From the NCBI GenBank assembly GCA_030674915.1, contig JASXSV010000039.1, positions 1 to 16,257 of the forward strand: 16,257 nucleotides of DNA, in the 5' to 3' direction. The position numbers and the translations under genes are program-made. Shown piece by piece: positions 14,900 through 16,257 of the stretch. This stretch comes from Candidatus Endonucleibacter bathymodioli (GTDB taxonomy: Bacteria > Pseudomonadota > Gammaproteobacteria > Pseudomonadales > Endozoicomonadaceae). Within the stretch, counting starts at the first letter, position 1; each line of letters starts with the position of its first letter. The notes under the pieces are model-generated. The model had not been told where the DNA came from. It saw nothing but the letters and a program-made list of their open reading frames with translations, and did not search any database.

Positions 14900-15650
14900 T
14901 AGTAGTTAACTCCTTATTCCATTCAAAGCTTTCGTTGAAGTTTTGTGCGGAGTTATTGCTAATTCTCGCAACAACCCTGATTATTTTAGGTGTAAACCCT
15001 TCGGGTAAAGTGAATTCGAAAAAATCCTGCTGTCCAGGTAATACTTGGAAGTACCGGAATGCAAGGGGCAGGCTTGAGGCTTTTTCACCTGCCAGTTCAA
15101 ATAGTGATAGAGATTTTTTCTCTGCGTTTCCGAAATGTCCTTCGATCGTTACTGATACATTGCCTTTTAAGAAAGAGTTGGCTCGAGATACTTGTGCAAC
15201 TGTAAGGCGTAAATGGAATTTACGGACTGCGTTGCCGTTTAAGAGGTCAAGAGTATGTACTCTGACCCCAGACGTTACATTCTCTGGTGCGATAATGCTA
15301 CGGTAAAAAGCCAGTTCTTTGTTTAACTCCGCCTTTTCATCTATAAGCTTTCGAATTATAACCCGAAGATTTTCTAAAGACAGGTTGTCAACATTCTGAG
15401 CGTTTCTAGCAATAGCTAACGCCTGTAGGCTCTCTTGGTGCTTAGCTTGGATAGTATTGATCTTATCCTGAAGGTGTGTGTTCAGGTTCTCAAGGCGTTC
15501 AGTTTTTTCGGCTGCATATCGCTCAGCTCTGCTGTATGCAAAAAATAGGATGCTTAAAAAAGTTATAAGCACTATTGCCCTGAACAGCCAGTCTTGGAAA
15601 GGAGTATGTTTGACAACCTTATGATTGTTTTCATTCAGAGTTATGGGCAT
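14874..15650 (-). CDS. DUF6776-family single-pass inner-membrane protein
   Basis: A 258-residue protein of the type that sits beside bactofilin and erpA in many gammaproteobacteria. Residues 23-40 (FRAIVLITFLSILFFAYS) form one membrane anchor after a short, mostly basic cytoplasmic N-terminus. Residues 45-115 are rich in Glu, Lys, Leu and Gln and look like a coiled coil. The rest (RVHTLDLLNGNAVRKFHLRL onward, ending with FEFTLPEGFTPKIIRV) is a predicted beta-rich periplasmic domain. The function is unknown; context suggests a membrane partner of the bactofilin scaffold. The ATG at 15650 has only a weak ribosome-binding site, but no other start gives the anchor. In relatives argC often lies upstream; here no gene is seen for 600 bases. 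Confidence 0.8.
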   Translation of the reverse strand: MPITLNENNHKVVKHTPFQDWLFRAIVLITFLSILFFAYSRAERYAAEKTERLENLNTHLQDKINTIQAKHQESLQALAIARNAQNVDNLSLENLRVIIRKLIDEKAELNKELAFYRSIIAPENVTSGVRVHTLDLLNGNAVRKFHLRLTVAQVSRANSFLKGNVSVTIEGHFGNAEKKSLSLFELAGEKASSLPLAFRYFQVLPGQQDFFEFTLPEGFTPKIIRVVARISNNSAQNFNESFEWNKELTTNVGQRQKE

Positions 15651-15681
15651 CGTAATATGATTATAAGTAAATTATCTCTAG

Positions 15682-15708
15682 GGGGAGCTTATATTGAGAC
15701 TGCTCCCC
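15682..15708. terminator. Inverted repeat upstream of the DUF6776 gene
   Basis: GGGGAGC (15682-15688) and GCTCCCC (15702-15708) form a perfect 7-bp GC-rich stem with a 13-base loop. No long T-run follows on either strand, so a terminator role is uncertain. It could also act in the 5' region of the operon transcript. Confidence 0.35.
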
Positions 15709-15775
15709 TTGGAAGTGTGAGGGTGTTGACTGCTCCTGCGCACCTCAGTCACCCGTTTCTCTTGGGATCATAGGG
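15700..15775 (+). repeat. Dispersed repeat R2, copy 2
   Basis: From CTCCCCTTGGAAG through TGAGGGTGTTGACTGCTC to CACCTCAGTCACC, this aligns with 11361-11409 and 16104-16156. Conserved spacing of the CCTT, GAAG, TGAG and TTGACTGCTC blocks supports common origin. Confidence 0.5.
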
Positions 15776-16090
15776 GCTTAGCTCTAGAGCCTTTAATGGT
15801 AATGGGTATGGGTGAGCGACAAGTCAATAAGGTTCTATTAGAGTTGACGGTCAAGTGATTAGAGCGAGGCAACGCTCTTATTTTCTAATGCGACGATAAC
15901 AAATAGTCAATATTTCCGTCATTTAGTAGAGATTTTATTCGCATGAATTCTAGCAAGTATGAGGGTTTTGTCCATTAATTGCTGAGTATTAATCGATTTA
16001 GTGCTTACAGGAGCTATTTGAAATACCTTGCTCAGCATTTTATATGGTGAAGGGCTTTGAGATCAAGAATGATTTGCTCATTTGATGGGG
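15776..16090. other. Intergenic stretch without a recognised gene, containing one small hairpin
   Basis: No open frame here has a credible start, ribosome-binding site or family match. AGAGCG (15861-15866) and CGCTCT (15873-15878) form a 6-bp stem with a 6-base loop followed by TATTTTCT, a possible weak terminator for plus-strand transcription. The argC gene often found upstream of this operon in relatives is not present in the window. Confidence 0.35.
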
Positions 16091-16185
16091 GTAGTATACC
16101 CATTTTCCTTGAAATTTTGAGGTTATTGGCTGATCTAAGTAGTCTCAATCACCTACTATTCGTAGGCTCATGGGTTTCTCTCGTT
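16091..16185 (+). repeat. Dispersed repeat R2, copy 3, with hairpin
   Basis: GTAGTATACCC, then TTCCTTGAAATTTTGAGG, TTATTGGCTGATC and TCAATCACC match the other R2 copies in order. This copy also contains CCTAC-TATTC-GTAGG (16152-16166), the same hairpin as at 12911. It is the longest copy and links the 11350, 12890 and 15700 versions. Confidence 0.5.
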
Positions 16186-16257
16186 CGTCGCCTAATTATG
16201 CCTTCAAAAGTGGCTGATACAGAGGAGTGTTAGGTTTGTTTACTTGATACTGCTCTA

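Noticed and set aside
1..16257. tRNA or rRNA genes.
   Set aside because: I looked for cloverleaf-like segments and rRNA signature sequences and saw none I could support by eye.

Overview
The window looks like part of the chromosome of a host-associated gammaproteobacterium. Its housekeeping genes are ordinary: rpiA, mpl, and an erpA / bactofilin / DUF6776 cluster of the kind seen in Pseudomonas and Oceanospirillales relatives. Coding density is low, IS-element wreckage is abundant, and the left third is very AT-rich. That points to a genome in decay, as in an obligate symbiont or intracellular parasite. Eukaryote-type zinc-finger proteins with Sec-type signal peptides suggest a bacterium that acts on, or lives inside, a eukaryotic nucleus. 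Intranuclear Endozoicomonadaceae such as 'Candidatus Endonucleobacter' come to mind, but this is inference and not shown by the sequence.

Positions 1-130 hold the 3' end of an IS256-family transposase with its terminal repeat. Positions 167-5220 hold a tandem array of at least three paralogous minus-strand genes: ZnF1 (167-1387), ZnF2 (2207-3373) and ZnF3 (3765-4952). Each has a bacterial ribosome-binding site, an N-terminal signal peptide and a shared domain of about 200 residues. The C-termini carry tandem classical C2H2 zinc fingers: four intact in ZnF1, two in ZnF2, none in ZnF3. Instead ZnF3 carries duplicated basic NLS-like motifs and is cut off by a frameshift from a degenerate finger. 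A decayed finger fragment lies 5' of every gene and marks the tail of the preceding array unit. All three genes share a promoter at an identical distance from the start codon. An IS5-family relic interrupts the array.

Positions 5293-7719 are an IS graveyard: an IS481-family relic, a decayed IS5-family element with perfect 17-bp ends, and a second IS5-family element with an internal deletion, directly abutting the first. Positions 7720-8158 hold only tiny unrecognised ORFs, the last overlapping the start of rpiA. After rpiA (8159-8857) comes an IS630-family relic (about 9080-9775), then mpl (9915-11270) behind a promoter region that is repeated near position 2063.

Positions 11452-13496 (minus) hold an exported YdcF/DUF218-like protein and two unrecognised proteins, one with a GTHP repeat. 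A decayed IS1182-like transposase fragment follows. The minus-strand DUF6776 membrane protein, bactofilin and erpA genes occupy 13996-15650. The last 600 bases have no gene but contain copies of a dispersed repeat that also occurs near 11350 and 12890.
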